From NCBI GenBank assembly GCA_009760885.1, contig CM019693.1, forward strand, positions 50,168,853 to 50,232,852: a DNA stretch of 64,000 nt. The letters run 5' to 3'. The notes beneath the pieces are model-generated. The model had not been told where the DNA came from. It made no database searches and was given only the letters and a program-made list of their open reading frames with translations. This DNA comes from Achatina immaculata (Eukaryota; Mollusca; Gastropoda; Stylommatophora; Achatinidae). How positions within the stretch are numbered: the first letter of the stretch is position 1; each line of letters opens with the position of its first letter. This document shows positions 1-10,265 of the stretch, piece by piece. The position numbers and the translations under genes are program-made.

Positions 1-1
1 A

Positions 2-142
2 GCAGAAATAGAAAGAGGTAGCAACAAGGTGGAAATGTGGTTTGAAGAAAGCTCAATTTATTGTTCACACCAGCTTGGTGGATACAGCCAGTCTGGAATA
101 TCTGGCGATGGATCTGTCAGAGATCATTCATCAGAAGAATAG
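2..142 (+). other. Open frame at window edge, possible gene 3' end
   Basis: A frame open from base 2 runs 46 codons to a TAG at 140-142. Its composition is not repetitive (it contains EMWFEESSIYCSHQLGGYS) and it could be the end of a terminal exon cut by the window edge. I see no acceptor site and recognise no family. A nearby LINE 3' tail begins only a few bases downstream. Chance openness over 140 bp is quite possible. Confidence 0.15.
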
Positions 143-165
143 GAGCAGAATCACCATCATCATCA

Positions 166-1852
166 TCATGTGCCGTGCCGATTGGCGATGGCTATTATGT
201 TTCTCCAGAGTACACGATCTTTCGTGCAGGCCATCAGCTCACTTGGTGATCTCCTCTCACACCATCCCGCCAGACTGTCCAGTATCATTTCTCTTGGTCT
301 TCCTCTTGATCTTATTCCTTCTACTTTTCCTGTTGTTATAATATTTTCTATGCCCCCTCTTCTCATTGCATGTCCTATGAAAGTACATTGTCTCTCTCTT
401 ATCTTTTTGACAAGATTTTTTGTCTCTCTAGCTCTTCTCATACATTCTTCATTAGTTATTTTTGTTGTCCAGGGGATTCGCAACATTCTTCCAATAAACT
501 ACATTTCTGCTGCTTCCAATGATTTTTGTGCAGACCTGACTATTGTCCATGATTCACTTCCATATAACAAGATAGGTTCAATATAGCATTTTAGGACTCG
601 TTTTCTAACATTCATTGATAAGGACGTGTTGGATAATATGTTTCTCATTCTCTGAAATGCAGTCTTTGATTGGCCTAATCTGTTCCTAATTTCTGTTCTG
701 CATTTCCCATCTGAAGTTATTACTGCTCCAAGGTATTTGAATTTCTGCACCTGCTTTAGAATAGTTCCGTTTAATTTTATACTGCATGTTGGCAGATATA
801 ACCATAGATATAACCATAGTCTCTGTCTTTTTGATGTTCAAAGTAAGGTCTTTCTTTTCACTTTCTTTGGCGACTTTATCCAAGAGATTTTGCAGGTCTT
901 GTTGGTTCTCAGCTATCAGTACTGTGTCGTCAGCATACCGAAGGTTGTTAATATTGTATCCAATTTTTATGCCTGGTTCTGTGATGATTGTTCTTAGAAT
1001 ATTCTCGCTGTACAGATAAAAAATGTCTGGAGACAGTACACATCCTTGTCACATTCCTTGTTTGATAGGTTGATATTTTCCAGTTCTATTTTCAACTCGA
1101 ACTGCTGCTTCTTGCTGCCAGTATAGATGTTTTACAATCCTCAGGTCTTTACCGTCTATATTGATGTCTTCAAACATTTTAATAATTTCATTATGTTTCA
1201 CCTTGTCAAATGCCTTGATGTAATCAATGAAGCATAAGTAGAGATCTTTCTGTACTTCTAAAGCTCTTTCTGTTAGTGTTCGTAAAACATAAATGGCATT
1301 GTGTGTTCCCTTTCCTTCAACAAATCCAAACTGTTCATCTGCTATTTCCATTTTTATCTGTTTCCTTGTTCTTCTCATAATGATTCTCAGAAGTAGCTTC
1401 GTTATGTGACATGAGAGGCTGATAGTTCGGTGGTCATCACATTCCTTTGCACCTGGTTTCTTTGGCAGTGCTATAAACGTGGGTTTAATCAGGTCATTTG
1501 GAATATAAACACTGATGTAAATGTCATACAGCAACTTGGCTATTATTTTTATTCCTGTCTCCTCTAGTGCCTCTATTTCTTCTATTGTTATATTATCAGG
1601 CCCAGTCGCTTTTCCTTTCTTTATGTGTTTGATGGTATCTATGATTTCATCTGCAAGTATTGGTGGTCCCTCACAGTTTTCAGTATCTGGTGTTAATTCT
1701 GGTCTTTCTCCTCCATATAGCTCACCGATATACTCTGTCCACCTGTCCACAATGTCTTCTTTTCCCATTAACATTTTACCTTCTTTCGATTTCAGGCATC
1801 CTATGGTATATTTTGTTTTCCTGCCTGTGAGTTCATTAATTCGTTTGTGCAT
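166..1852 (-). pseudogene. LINE reverse transcriptase and C-terminal tail (broken)
   Basis: The RT palm/fingers blocks read KKGKATGPDNITIEEIEAL, FIALPKKPGAKECDDHRTIS, EQFGFVEGKGTHNAIYVLR and LCFIDYIKAFDKVKHNEI, then a TGA at 1049-1051 replaces the Arg of the expected KQGVRQGCVLSP motif. Reading continues with the YADDTVLIAE catalytic box and the C-terminal piece MLRIPWTTKITNEEC to the 3' tail. The copy at 47.2 kb has AGA at the same codon, which shows that the stop is a point mutation. Several further frameshifts separate the pieces. Confidence 0.85.
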
Positions 1853-2102
1853 GTTTTTTGCTGTCTTTATTATGAGAGTCCTCTATCTGTCTGCACTGTT
1901 CATTTAACCACACGTCTTTTGCTTCTCTGCATTTGCGTCTTATTTCTTTATTTTTCTTGCTATATTTTTCTTGATTATTTTTACTTCTCCTCCTCTTGTC
2001 CATCAGTCCTAAGCTGTCGTCTGTCATCCATGTATTTTTAGAGGCTTCTTTTTTCTGTGGTATTAACACCTTATCAGTTTTGTGGATAGAATCTCTTAAC
2101 AT

Positions 2103-3242
2103 TTACCATTGTTCATCTATACTATTTATCTTTGCTATTGCATTGTATCTATTTGTTATAAGAACTGTGTATTGTTCTCGCAGTTCTTTGTCATTTTTAA
2201 GGAGTTCTGTATTCAGTTTGATGTTTCTCACTTTTCTGCATGCTTTCTTTAGCTTTATTCTAATTTTTCCACAGAGTGGGTCATGGTCACTATTGCAGTC
2301 AGCTCCTGGCAAGGTTTTTGTTGTCAGTAATGCATTGCGGAATCGTTTGTTGATTAATATGTAGTTTATCTGGTTAAAAGTCTTTTTGTCTGGGTTGCAC
2401 CACGTTGCCAGTTTTCGGGGATGTTGTTTAAACCAGGTGTTTCCTACAACCATGCTATGTATTCTTGCCCATTCAATTAATTTACAACCTCTGTCATTCC
2501 TCTCCCCCAGTCCATAGTCACCAACGATGTCTGAAGTTCTTCCTTTACCAACTTTGGCATTAAAATCTCCCATGACTATGGCAACTTCATGTGATTTATG
2601 TGTTTTAGAGCTGTCTCTATGTCAATTATAGAATAGCTGTACGTCTTCTTCAGAACTTTCAGATGTTGGAGCGTACACTTGTATAATATTTATGTTTATT
2701 GGTTGTCCTTTCAGTTGGGCTAGCAGGACTCGGTCCGAGATGTTCAAATATCCTACAGTTGTCCTTGCCGTTTGTTCATCAAATATAATTCCTACTCCTC
2801 GTTCATGTTTCTCACTTCCTGAATATATTATTGTATATTTATCAGTTTATATTCCTTGCACCTGTCCATCTAACTTCACTCATTCCTAATATGTTGATCT
2901 TCATCCTTTCTATTTCCATCTTTACATTTTCTAATTTTCCAGCCTGGAATAAAGTTCTAACATTCCATGTTGCTATTTTGAACTTGTTAGTTTTGCCACC
3001 AGTAGCTTGATGACTATCTGGCCTCACCTGTGGCTCGTGAGCTGCCCTACCGGACGAGGCTGTTCCAGGGTAACATCCATTAACGTCGTTCATGATGAAT
3101 CGATTATTCTGTTCAAGCATAACTGCATGTAAAGAAATGTCCTGTTTTCCTTGATGGTCTCCTTGACAAAAATGCTTGGCGACTAGTGTCACTGCCTTCA
3201 TGGATATGTCGTTCAGGTGCTGGCGAAAACAATCTCCTTTTG
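2103..3242 (-). pseudogene. LINE endonuclease domain (broken)
   Basis: The N-terminal endonuclease would nick target DNA to prime reverse transcription. Readable motifs in order are KIATWNVRTLFQAGKLENV, MSEVRWTG, IIQVYAPTSESSEED, VMGDFNAKVGKG and GADCNSDHDPL; the last carries the SDH catalytic signature. A frameshift follows RWTGARN near 2850 and an in-frame stop lies near 2626, before GDFNAKVG. The block is contiguous with the RT remnants to the left. Family assignment to the exonuclease-endonuclease-phosphatase fold is secure; activity is excluded by the breaks. Confidence 0.85.
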
Positions 3243-3244
3243 TA

Positions 3245-3324
3245 CTCACGTAAAAAAGTAAGTGTGCAATGCTTTAAAGAGCACCATGAACGTGCTCAGG
3301 TGATGACTGAAATAAAATTTGGCA
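3245..3324 (+). repeat. Tc1 left terminal inverted repeat
   Basis: About 80 bp that match the complement of 5296-5375 imperfectly. The best-conserved parts are the outer AAAAGTAAGTGTGCA and the inner GAAATAAAAT...ATTTGGC. The adjoining 3325-3453 is non-coding element sequence between the TIR and the transposase stop. Confidence 0.8.
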
Positions 3325-3453
3325 CACATTATGTTTGATTATCCAATAACAGATAAAATTATAACTTTCAGGCCAGTCACATGTCACAAAAAAGTGAGAA
3401 AAAAAAAACTCACCTAATGTGGCTCACCACCCCAAGAAAAGAAAATCAAGGTT

Positions 3454-4467
3454 TCAATATCGTGTGTGTCCTCCTCGGGCAGCTATCACTGCTTGACACC
3501 GCCTTCTCATCGAACCAATGACACGTTGCATCAGTTGTTGAGACATGTTATTCCATTCTTCTTGCAATGATTTTGCTAATTCTTGGCGGTTTCCATGGCC
3601 AATGTGTCGTCTTCCCAACTTGCTGTCCAGTTCATCCCAAATGTGCTCGATATGTGACAGGTCCGGTGAAACTGCTGGCCATGGCAAGACAGTAATCTGA
3701 TGCTGCTGAAAGTGGTCCCTGACCACACGTGCGACATGTGGAAGAGAGTTATCCTGTTGCAGTATCACGCCTTGTCCATTAGCATCCAGAAAAGGCATTA
3801 CGTGGCCTGTAATGATTTCGTCCCTATATCGTAAACCTGTAAGGTTGCCATTGAGGAAGATTAGGTTTGTTCGGCCAGCATAGGAAATTCCTCCCAAAAC
3901 CATTACACTGCCTCCTCTTCTCCTATCCACCTCAAGCGCGCAGTTATTCGCAAAGCGTTCTCCTCTTTACCTGTACACTAAAGCACGCCCATCATGGCCT
4001 TACAGACAGAATCTGGACTCATCAGTGAATAGGATCCATCTCCATTGATGATAAGGCCATGCCACATGGTGCCAGGCCCAGTTCATGCGGGTTTGTCTGT
4101 GGCGAACTGTCAGTACTGGTCTAACTGCAGGCCTATGAGGTAAGAGATTTACCTCTCTGAGTCTGTTCCTCACTGTCCTGCCCGACACACGTCTTACACC
4201 TGGAATGTTGCAGGCAGTCCATGTTGCCTGGAGAAACTTGTTATGAAGGTGCATGAGGTGGATGTAGCGGTCTTGTGCAAGGGTGGTAACTCGTGGTCTG
4301 CCGCTTCTATGTCGGTCAGCAACGGAACCATTTTGGTTAAAACGATTTTGAAGATGTGATGTTGTGTTCCTGTGAACATTAAAATATTGAGATAGTGCTG
4401 CTACTGTTGATCCAGCAATTAACATCCCAACAGCTATTTCTCGCTGATGTTCGTTCAGCCATGACAT
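3454..4467 (-). pseudogene. Tc1-family transposase, DD34E, two in-frame stops
   Basis: Tc1 transposases bind the terminal repeats through helix-turn-helix motifs and cut and paste with a DDE nuclease. The frame spans 338 codons, the normal family length. The N-terminal HTH reads STVAALSQYFNVHRNTTSHL and is followed by a second DNA-binding part ending RPAVRPVLT. The catalytic residues are in TDESRF, QQDNSLPHVA and SHIEHIWDELD, with 34 residues between the second Asp and the Glu. Two TAA codons in the same frame (4000-4002 and 3967-3969) interrupt the region just after SRFCL; no indel is needed to connect the halves. The start at 4467 (MSWLNEHQR) is typical. Confidence 0.9.
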
Positions 4468-4650
4468 AATTAAAAAAAAGATGTTTATGTTGGAATTCCA
4501 CTACTCCTTTCTTCAACGATTACGTGAAGAGATCTCTGAGAACAGAATTACACACTTACCCTCATTTTATCCGTGGTCAGTAACCAATCATGGATCATGC
4601 ACGTGATTTCACTGGAGTTGTGGTTATCTCCCCATGAATAGTGCGATCAA

Positions 4651-5290
4651 CTTCGTGCAGCACGGAGAAGTGGACAACTCTCAGACAAAACTTCGTGCAG
4701 CACGGGGAAGTGGACAACACTCAGACAAAACTTCGTGCAGCACGGGGAAGTGGACAACACTCAGACAAAACTTCATGAAGCATAGGGAAGTGGACAACAC
4801 TCAGACAAAACTTCGTGCAGCACGGAGAAGTGGACAACTCTCAGACAAAACTTCGTGCAGCACGGGGAAGTGGACAACTCTCAGACAAAACTTCGTGCAG
4901 CACGGAGAAGTGGACAACACTCAGACAAAACTTCGTGCAGCACGGAGAAGTGGACAACTCTCAGACAAAACTTCGTGCAGCACGGAGAAGTGGACAACTC
5001 TCAGACAAAACTTCGTGCAGCACGGAGAAGTGGACAACACTCAGACAAAACTTCGTGCAGCACGGAGAAGTGGACAACACTCAGACAAAACTTCGTGCAG
5101 CACGGAGAAGTGGACAACACTCAGACAAAACTTCGTGCAGCACGGAGAAGTGGACAACACTCAGACAAAACTTCGTGCAGCACGGAGAAGTGGACAACTC
5201 TCAGACAAAACTTCGTGCAGCACGGAGAAGTGGACAACTCTCAGACAAAACTTCGTGCAGCACGGAGAAGTGGACAACACTCAGACAAAA
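4651..5290 (+). repeat. Minisatellite, 16 x 40 bp, inside Tc1
   Basis: Sixteen units of exactly 40 bp start with CTTCGTGCAGCACGGRGAAG and end CTCAGACAAAA. Units differ at only a few positions (CTC/CAC, GGGG/GGAG); the fourth is the most divergent. Because 40 is not a multiple of 3 and units lack stops, three long plus frames stay open (up to 232 codons); these are not genes. The array abuts the right TIR. Confidence 0.95.
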
Positions 5291-5295
5291 TTTCG

Positions 5296-5375
5296 CGCCA
5301 AATTTGATTTTATTTCACTCAAAACAACGTGATTGGTTCGCTTGACACAAGTGCACACTTACTTTTGTCAGTGAG
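5296..5375 (-). repeat. Tc1 right terminal inverted repeat
   Basis: Partner of 3245-3324. On the complement it starts CTCACTGACAAAAGTAAGTG and ends at AAATTTGGCG, directly beside the last minisatellite unit. It is followed by the TA target duplication at 5376-5377. Confidence 0.8.
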
Positions 5376-5377
5376 TA

Positions 5378-5414
5378 GCCAGTTTTTCCTATATACCTTG
5401 TATCACTGCTCTTG
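5378..5414 (+). repeat. Partial copy of the 75-bp repeat
   Basis: The text CCTATATACCTTGTATCAC matches the 75-bp tandem repeat at 6565-6665 and 10036-10265. Its last 13 bases (5402-5414) are the left target-site duplication of the following LINE. Confidence 0.6.
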
Positions 5415-6555
5415 CTTTTTTTTTTTAACTTTTCCGATCCCCCGGTTTACGAGTTTTCTCTCTTTTTCCCTTGTGCCAGATAATAAAACGTACAGGTCCT
5501 CTTAAGCTATTCTACGTCTCCATACAGAATGTCGGTGATTGAGGAGTTTGGTGGTAGCAGGTTCTTCCGAAGGTCCTTCAATGCACTGCAGTCCAGCAGA
5601 TGGTGTTTAACAGTTTCTTCTTCTTGTCTGTTGCAGTGCATGCAGTATGTTGTGTGGTCAGCAGTCACTCTGTGTAAGTGCTTATTGAGGGTAATGTGTC
5701 CTGTTCTCAACCTGAAAATTGTGCATTGGTCTCTACGACATAAGCTGTTGATGTGGTCTCCGCGGTTAGGCTTTGGCAGGTGTGTATGTAGGGATCTTCC
5801 AGCTGGATTACTGGCCCAGCTGTCCATCCACTGCTGCTTGCAGTTGTTGTGTATAATGTGTTTAGCTGTTCTCATGTTGGTGGAGATGTGGGGCTGTGAC
5901 ATGGTGGCTCCACTCTTTGCTAGTCTGTCAGCACGTTCATTTCCTCTGATATCTATGTGCCCTGGTATCCACTGTAGGGTGGTCTTGATGTCATAGGAGG
6001 TGAGTTGGTTTATTGCACTGAGTATGTCAGTTGTAATGTGATCAGCTGATGGTATCTAGTTTTCAAGGGCCTGGAGAGCAGACTGGGAGTCTGAGAAAAT
6101 AACAAGGTTTTTTTGGGAGAGAGGCAGTGTTTTTGTATTTGGTGATGGTGACTGCCAGGGCTGCTAATATTGCCTGCATCTCTGTATCATAAATGAAGCA
6201 GCGAGATCCACAAGGAGCAAAAATGTGGCTTGTTGTCTTGTCTGGAAACATTATGAGTACCCCATATCCTCCATTGTCTTGTTTCCTTGAATGCTGACCC
6301 ATCATTGTATGCATTGATCCAATCCTTGGTGTAGGATTCTATAGTCTCAGTGCACACAGCTTTAGGGTGTTGGGATCTGATGATTTGTTCACTAATTTGT
6401 TCTTGAGTCTGGTGTTAGTCTGAGGAAGTGTGTAGTTTGTGTTTGGTGGGATGTATGGTACTTTTGTAAATTCTCTGTCTTCAAGGAGTTTGTGTCTTTA
6501 ACTGTTCTGCTATGTGCACTGGAGTTTTCAGTTTCAGTATGTTATTATGCTTCCA
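5415..6555 (-). mobile_element. I/Nimb-type LINE, 5'-truncated, with TSD
   Basis: A 1.14-kb 3' fragment on the minus strand ends in a poly(A) tract, seen as the T-run at ~5415-5428. Imperfect 13-bp duplications flank it: ATCACTGCTCTTG at 5402-5414 and ATCACAGCACTTG at 6556-6568. Removing the insert restores one continuous 75-bp repeat. It encodes an RNase H domain and a C-terminal Cys/His knuckle, the arrangement of I-superfamily LINEs (I, Nimb and relatives). A second, partial copy exists at 7521-8437 through a later tandem duplication. Confidence 0.8.
5507..6325 (-). pseudogene. LINE RNase H domain and zinc-knuckle tail (broken)
   Basis: Translated across frameshifts, the minus strand shows all four acidic RNase H positions: AYNDGSAF, YDTEMQAILAAL, FSDSQSALQALE and RGNERADRLAK, then WIPGH. 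RNase H in these elements removes RNA from the hybrid during insertion. The C-terminus reads FRLRTGHITLNKHLHRV, then CMHCNRQEEETVKHHLLDC, a Cys/His cluster found at the end of I-type ORF2. There is at least one stop (after QALEN) and two frame changes around 6100-6300, so it is inactive. Confidence 0.8.
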
Positions 6556-6564
6556 ATCACAGCA

Positions 6565-6665
6565 CTTGAATATAATGACATAAATAATGATAGGAGAATA
6601 TAGTAAATCAGTTTTACTTATATACCTTATATCACAATGCTTGAATATAATGACATAAACAATAG
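6565..6665 (+). repeat. 75-bp tandem repeat, left block
   Basis: CTTGAATATAATGACATAAA recurs at 6565 and 6640 (75 bp apart), with GATAGGAGAATATAGTAA and TTTTACTTATATACCTTATA between. The copy at 8447-8547 exists only through the tandem duplication. The same repeat continues at 10036-10265, beyond the RT fragment. Confidence 0.8.
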
Positions 6666-6691
6666 ATAAATAACAGATACATACTAGAAAG

Positions 6692-7519
6692 ATGGCGACA
6701 ATACTCAACATCCCAACTGAGACCACAAACCAAAGTAACCCCAACATAAAAATATCCACAGAGTTAGAACCTGATATACTCAGATCAGAAATCAGAGAAG
6801 CTATACGGCTGGCACCAAGGGGTAAAGCTGCAGGGCAAGATGAACTAACCAACGAACTACTTAAACCAGCGAAGGAAGTAGGCGTAGCATGGCTACACAG
6901 ACTATTCGGCCCAGTTTGGACCAAACACGAAACCCTACAAGACTTTACGAACACCATAATCACGCCACTGTGGAAAAATAAAGGCAGCAAAAGAGACTGC
7001 ACACAACACAGAGGCATCTCCTTATTAAGCCGTACAGGAAAGATATTTTGTAAAATTTTAGAGAAGAGACCAATGATAGAGGCCCAGCTGAGTGAGCTTC
7101 AACGAGGCTTTAAGAAAAACAGAGGATCCCCAGGCGCAGTATTTGCCCTCAGACAGTTGTCAGAGAAAGCGATCGAGTTTAATAACACCTTTTACTTGGC
7201 TTTCGTTGACCAGGAAAAAAACATTGGACAGAGTGGACAGGAACAAACTATGGGAAGTCCTAAAACCAGTCATCTAATAAATCTGTGTAAGGGTCTGTAC
7301 AACAACAGAAGTGGCATCATCAGAACAACTGGGGGACATTCTGAACCCTTTGTTATTAAATCTGGCGTTCGGCAAGGTTGTATCTTATCACGGCTGCTAT
7401 TTATAACATATATCGATAACACCTGTAGAGAAGCTGGACTGATAAGGACAGCAAAAAAATCAACAAAATGAAATAGAACAAACAGAAGACGACATAGACG
7501 AACTGTTATTTGCAGATGA
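6692..7519 (+). pseudogene. Non-LTR reverse transcriptase fragment, copy 1
   Basis: The frame begins just before the RT domain (LRSEIREAIRLAPRGKAAGQ) and shows TQHRGISLLSRTGKIFCKIL, SELQRGFKKNRGSPGAVFAL, TFYLAFVDQEK and GVRQGCILSRLLFITYID. No endonuclease precedes it; a stop and then the 75-bp repeat lie directly upstream. A frameshift in an A-run near 7215 separates FVDQEK from the expected LDRVDRNKLWEVL. It is cut at LLFADDH, the catalytic box, where the duplication junction falls (7520/7521). Confidence 0.8.
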
Positions 7520-7520
7520 C

Positions 7521-8437
7521 CATGCAGTATGTTGTGTGGTCAGCAGTCACTCTGTGTAAGTGCTTATTGAGGGTAATGTGTCCTGTTCTCAACCTGAAAA
7601 TTGTGCATTGGTCTCTACGACATAAGCTGTTGATGTGGTCTCCGCGGTTAGGCTTTGGCAGGTGTGTATGTAGGGATCTTCCAGCTGGATTACTGGCCCA
7701 GCTGTCCATCCACTGCTGCTTGCAGTTGTTGTGTATAATGTGTTTAGCTGTTCTCATGTTGGTGGAGATGTGGGGCTGTGACATGGTGGCTCCACTCTTT
7801 GCTAGTCTGTCAGCACGTTCATTTCCTCTGATATCTATGTGCCCTGGTATCCACTGTAGGGTGGTCTTGATGTCATAGGAGGTGAGTTGGTTTATTGCAC
7901 TGAGTATGTCAGTTGTAATGTGATCAGCTGATGGTATCTAGTTTTCAAGGGCCTGGAGAGCAGACTGGGAGTCTGAGAAAATAACAAGGTTTTTTTGGGA
8001 GAGAGGCAGTGTTTTTGTATTTGGTGATGGTGACTGCCAGGGCTGCTAATATTGCCTGCATCTCTGTATCATAAATGAAGCAGCGAGATCCACAAGGAGC
8101 AAAAATGTGGCTTGTTGTCTTGTCTGGAAACATTATGAGTACCCCATATCCTCCATTGTCTTGTTTCCTTGAATGCTGACCCATCATTGTATGCATTGAT
8201 CCAATCCTTGGTGTAGGATTCTATAGTCTCAGTGCACACAGCTTTAGGGTGTTGGGATCTGATGATTTGTTCACTAATTTGTTCTTGAGTCTGGTGTTAG
8301 TCTGAGGAAGTGTGTAGTTTGTGTTTGGTGGGATGTATGGTACTTTTGTAAATTCTCTGTCTTCAAGGAGTTTGTGTCTTTAACTGTTCTGCTATGTGCA
8401 CTGGAGTTTTCAGTTTCAGTATGTTATTATGCTTCCA
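7521..8437 (-). pseudogene. Duplicated RNase H fragment of I-type LINE
   Basis: Near-identical copy of 5639-6555, truncated at the duplication breakpoint, so it lacks the terminal Cys/His knuckle and poly(A). Same internal frameshifts and stop as the parent, which shows that it was already dead when duplicated. Confidence 0.85.
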
Positions 8438-8573
8438 ATCACAGCACTTGAATATAATGACATAAATAATGATAGGAGAATATAGTAAATCAGTTTTACT
8501 TATATACCTTATATCACAATGCTTGAATATAATGACATAAACAATAGATAAATAACAGATACATACTAGAAAG

Positions 8574-10024
8574 ATGGCGACAATACTCAACATCCCAACT
8601 GAGACCACAAACCAAAGTAACCCCAACATAAAAATATCCACAGAGTTAGAACCTGATATACTCAGATCAGAAATCAGAGAAGCTATACGGCTGGCACCAA
8701 GGGGTAAAGCTGCAGGGCAAGATGAACTAACCAACGAACTACTTAAACCAGCGAAGGAAGTAGGCGTAGCATGGCTACACAGACTATTCGGCCCAGTTTG
8801 GACCAAACACGAAACCCTACAAGACTTTACGAACACCATAATCACGCCACTGTGGAAAAATAAAGGCAGCAAAAGAGACTGCACACAACACAGAGGCATC
8901 TCCTTATTAAGCCGTACAGGAAAGATATTTTGTAAAATTTTAGAGAAGAGACCAATGATAGAGGCCCAGCTGAGTGAGCTTCAACGAGGCTTTAAGAAAA
9001 ACAGAGGATCCCCAGGCGCAGTATTTGCCCTCAGAGACAGTTGTCAGAGAAAGCGATCGAGTTTAATAACAGCCTTTACTTGGCTTTCGTTGACCAGGAA
9101 AAAACATTGGACAGAGTGGACAGGAACAAACTGTGGGAAGTCCTAAAACCAGTCATCTAATAAATCTGTGTAAGGGTCTGTACAACAACAGAAGTGGCAT
9201 CATCAGAACAACTGGGGGACATTCTGAACCCTTTGTTATTAAATCTGGCGTTCGGCAAGGTTGTATCTTATCACGGCTGCTATTTATAACATATATCGAT
9301 AACACCTGTAGAGAAGCTGGACTGATAAGGACAGCAAAAAAATCAACAAAATGAAATAGAACAAACAGAAGACGACATAGACGAACTGTTATTTGCAGAT
9401 GACCATGCTCTAGTTGCCGACTCAGAAGAAAGCTTGCAAGATTACATTAATAGACTGAATGATGGATGCAAAGAACACAATATGAACATTAGCCTAGGCA
9501 AAACAGAAATCATGCCCATTGCAAGAGTAGACACACCAATAAACATTAAACTGGAAAACCATACTATGGAGCAAGTAACACATTTCAAATACCTCGGAAG
9601 CATTTTCTCAACAAAAGGAAAAATAGACATAGAGATCGAAAACAGATGTAACAAAGCGAACCAACTTATCGGGCGATTGGCTCCCATACTAAACAACAAG
9701 CACGTCTCACTGGAAACCAAAAGAACTATCTATAAGACAATCTTCATACCAACTTTGTGCTACCAATGCCAGGCATGGACGCTGACAGCAAAAGACAAAA
9801 GGAAAATTACAACAACTGAAATGAGATTCTAGAGAAGAATTCTTGGAATATCAAGAATGGACAGAATCAGAAATGATGTCATTAGAAATAAAGTAGAAGT
9901 CGAACCCGTTCTGAACTATATTAAAAAAGAGCAAATAAAATGGTTCAGTCATGTGTCACGACTACCAACAGAACGTGTACCACAGAGAGAAATGTTTTAC
10001 AGACCACACAAGGGCAGAGGAAGG
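8574..10024 (+). pseudogene. Non-LTR reverse transcriptase fragment, copy 2 with C-terminus
   Basis: Repeats copy 1, then continues past the breakpoint with LLFADDHALVADSEESLQDY, the FKYLGSIFSTKGKIDIEIE block, YKTIFIPTLCYQCQAWTLTA and IKWFSHVSRLPTERVPQRE. Breaks: a 2-base gain at ~9037, a TAG at 9830-9832 in the MRF-RRILGIS motif, and an abrupt end at KGRGR, where an intact RT would continue. Both ends run straight into the 75-bp repeat. Likely an RTE-like clade, but I cannot assign it exactly. Confidence 0.8.
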
Positions 10025-10035
10025 GATTTGTATCA

Positions 10036-10265
10036 TATCACTTGAAAATAATGACAAAAATACTGATAGGAGAATATAGTAATTCAGTTTTACCTAAATA
10101 TTTTGTAATACAATGCTTGAATGTAATGACATAAATAATGATAGGAGAATATAGCAAGTCGGTTTTACCTATATACCTGCATCACAACAGCTGCATATAA
10201 TGACATAAATAATAATAATAGTGGAAAATAGGACGCCAGCTTCATCTATATACCCTGTATCACAA
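10036..10265 (+). repeat. 75-bp tandem repeat, right block
   Basis: Three consecutive units start at 10041, 10116 and 10191, exactly 75 bp apart, each with a version of ATAATGACATAAATAATGATA and TTTTACCTATATACC. The array grades into the ~20-bp satellite at about 10266. Confidence 0.85.

Larger units (their letters stand above)
146..3242 (-). mobile_element. RTE/BovB-like LINE, nearly full length, inactivated
   Basis: On the minus strand this reads as apurinic-type endonuclease then reverse transcriptase then a C-terminal tail, the order of an RTE-clade ORF2. The 3' end is at the left: the sequence CGGCACGGCACATGATGATG closes in an (ATG)n microsatellite rather than poly(A), as RTE/BovB elements do. 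The same 3' end recurs at 48.1 and 48.5 kb, and an internal piece at 63957-64000, so this is a multi-copy local family. The 5' end is lost where the Tc1 terminal repeat begins (3243), so Tc1 either inserted into it or truncates it. Frameshifts and stops make it non-autonomous. Confidence 0.85.
3243..5377 (-). mobile_element. Tc1-like DNA transposon, complete ends, dead
   Basis: The element is bounded by TA dinucleotides at 3243-3244 and 5376-5377, the duplicated target of Tc1/mariner transposons. Its ends are imperfect inverted repeats of about 80 bp. The outermost bases read CTCACGTAAAAAAGTAAGTG on the left and CTCACTGACAAAAGTAAGTG on the complement of the right, both followed by TGCA, and both arms end near AAATTTGGC at position ~80. 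It carries one transposase frame with two stops. At about 2.1 kb it is longer than usual for the family because of a 640-bp minisatellite just inside the right end. Confidence 0.85.
5639..9403 (+). repeat. 1.88-kb tandem duplication (5639-7520 and 7521-9403)
   Basis: Bases 5639-7520 repeat almost perfectly at an offset of 1882, becoming 1883 after a 2-base gain and a 1-base loss. I see only a handful of differences. The unit fuses the last part of the I-type LINE to the first part of the RT fragment. Both breakpoints share the five bases CATGC, suggesting a microhomology-mediated duplication, unless it is an assembly artefact from two alleles. Confidence 0.9.

Noticed and set aside
4634..5345. 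Open frames of 150-232 codons with RAARRSGQ-type repeats
   Set aside because: Artefact of the 40-bp minisatellite inside Tc1; three overlapping frames read the same DNA.
3243..5414. Tc1 inserted cleanly inside the 75-bp repeat
   Set aside because: The right flank matches the 75-bp repeat, but the left flank is LINE sequence without the expected GATAGGAGAATA, so the pre-insertion site cannot be reconstructed.
6481..7017. 178-codon minus-strand frame, and its copy at 8363-8899
   Set aside because: Shadow of the RT fragment on the plus strand; its sequence is the antisense of recognisable RT motifs.
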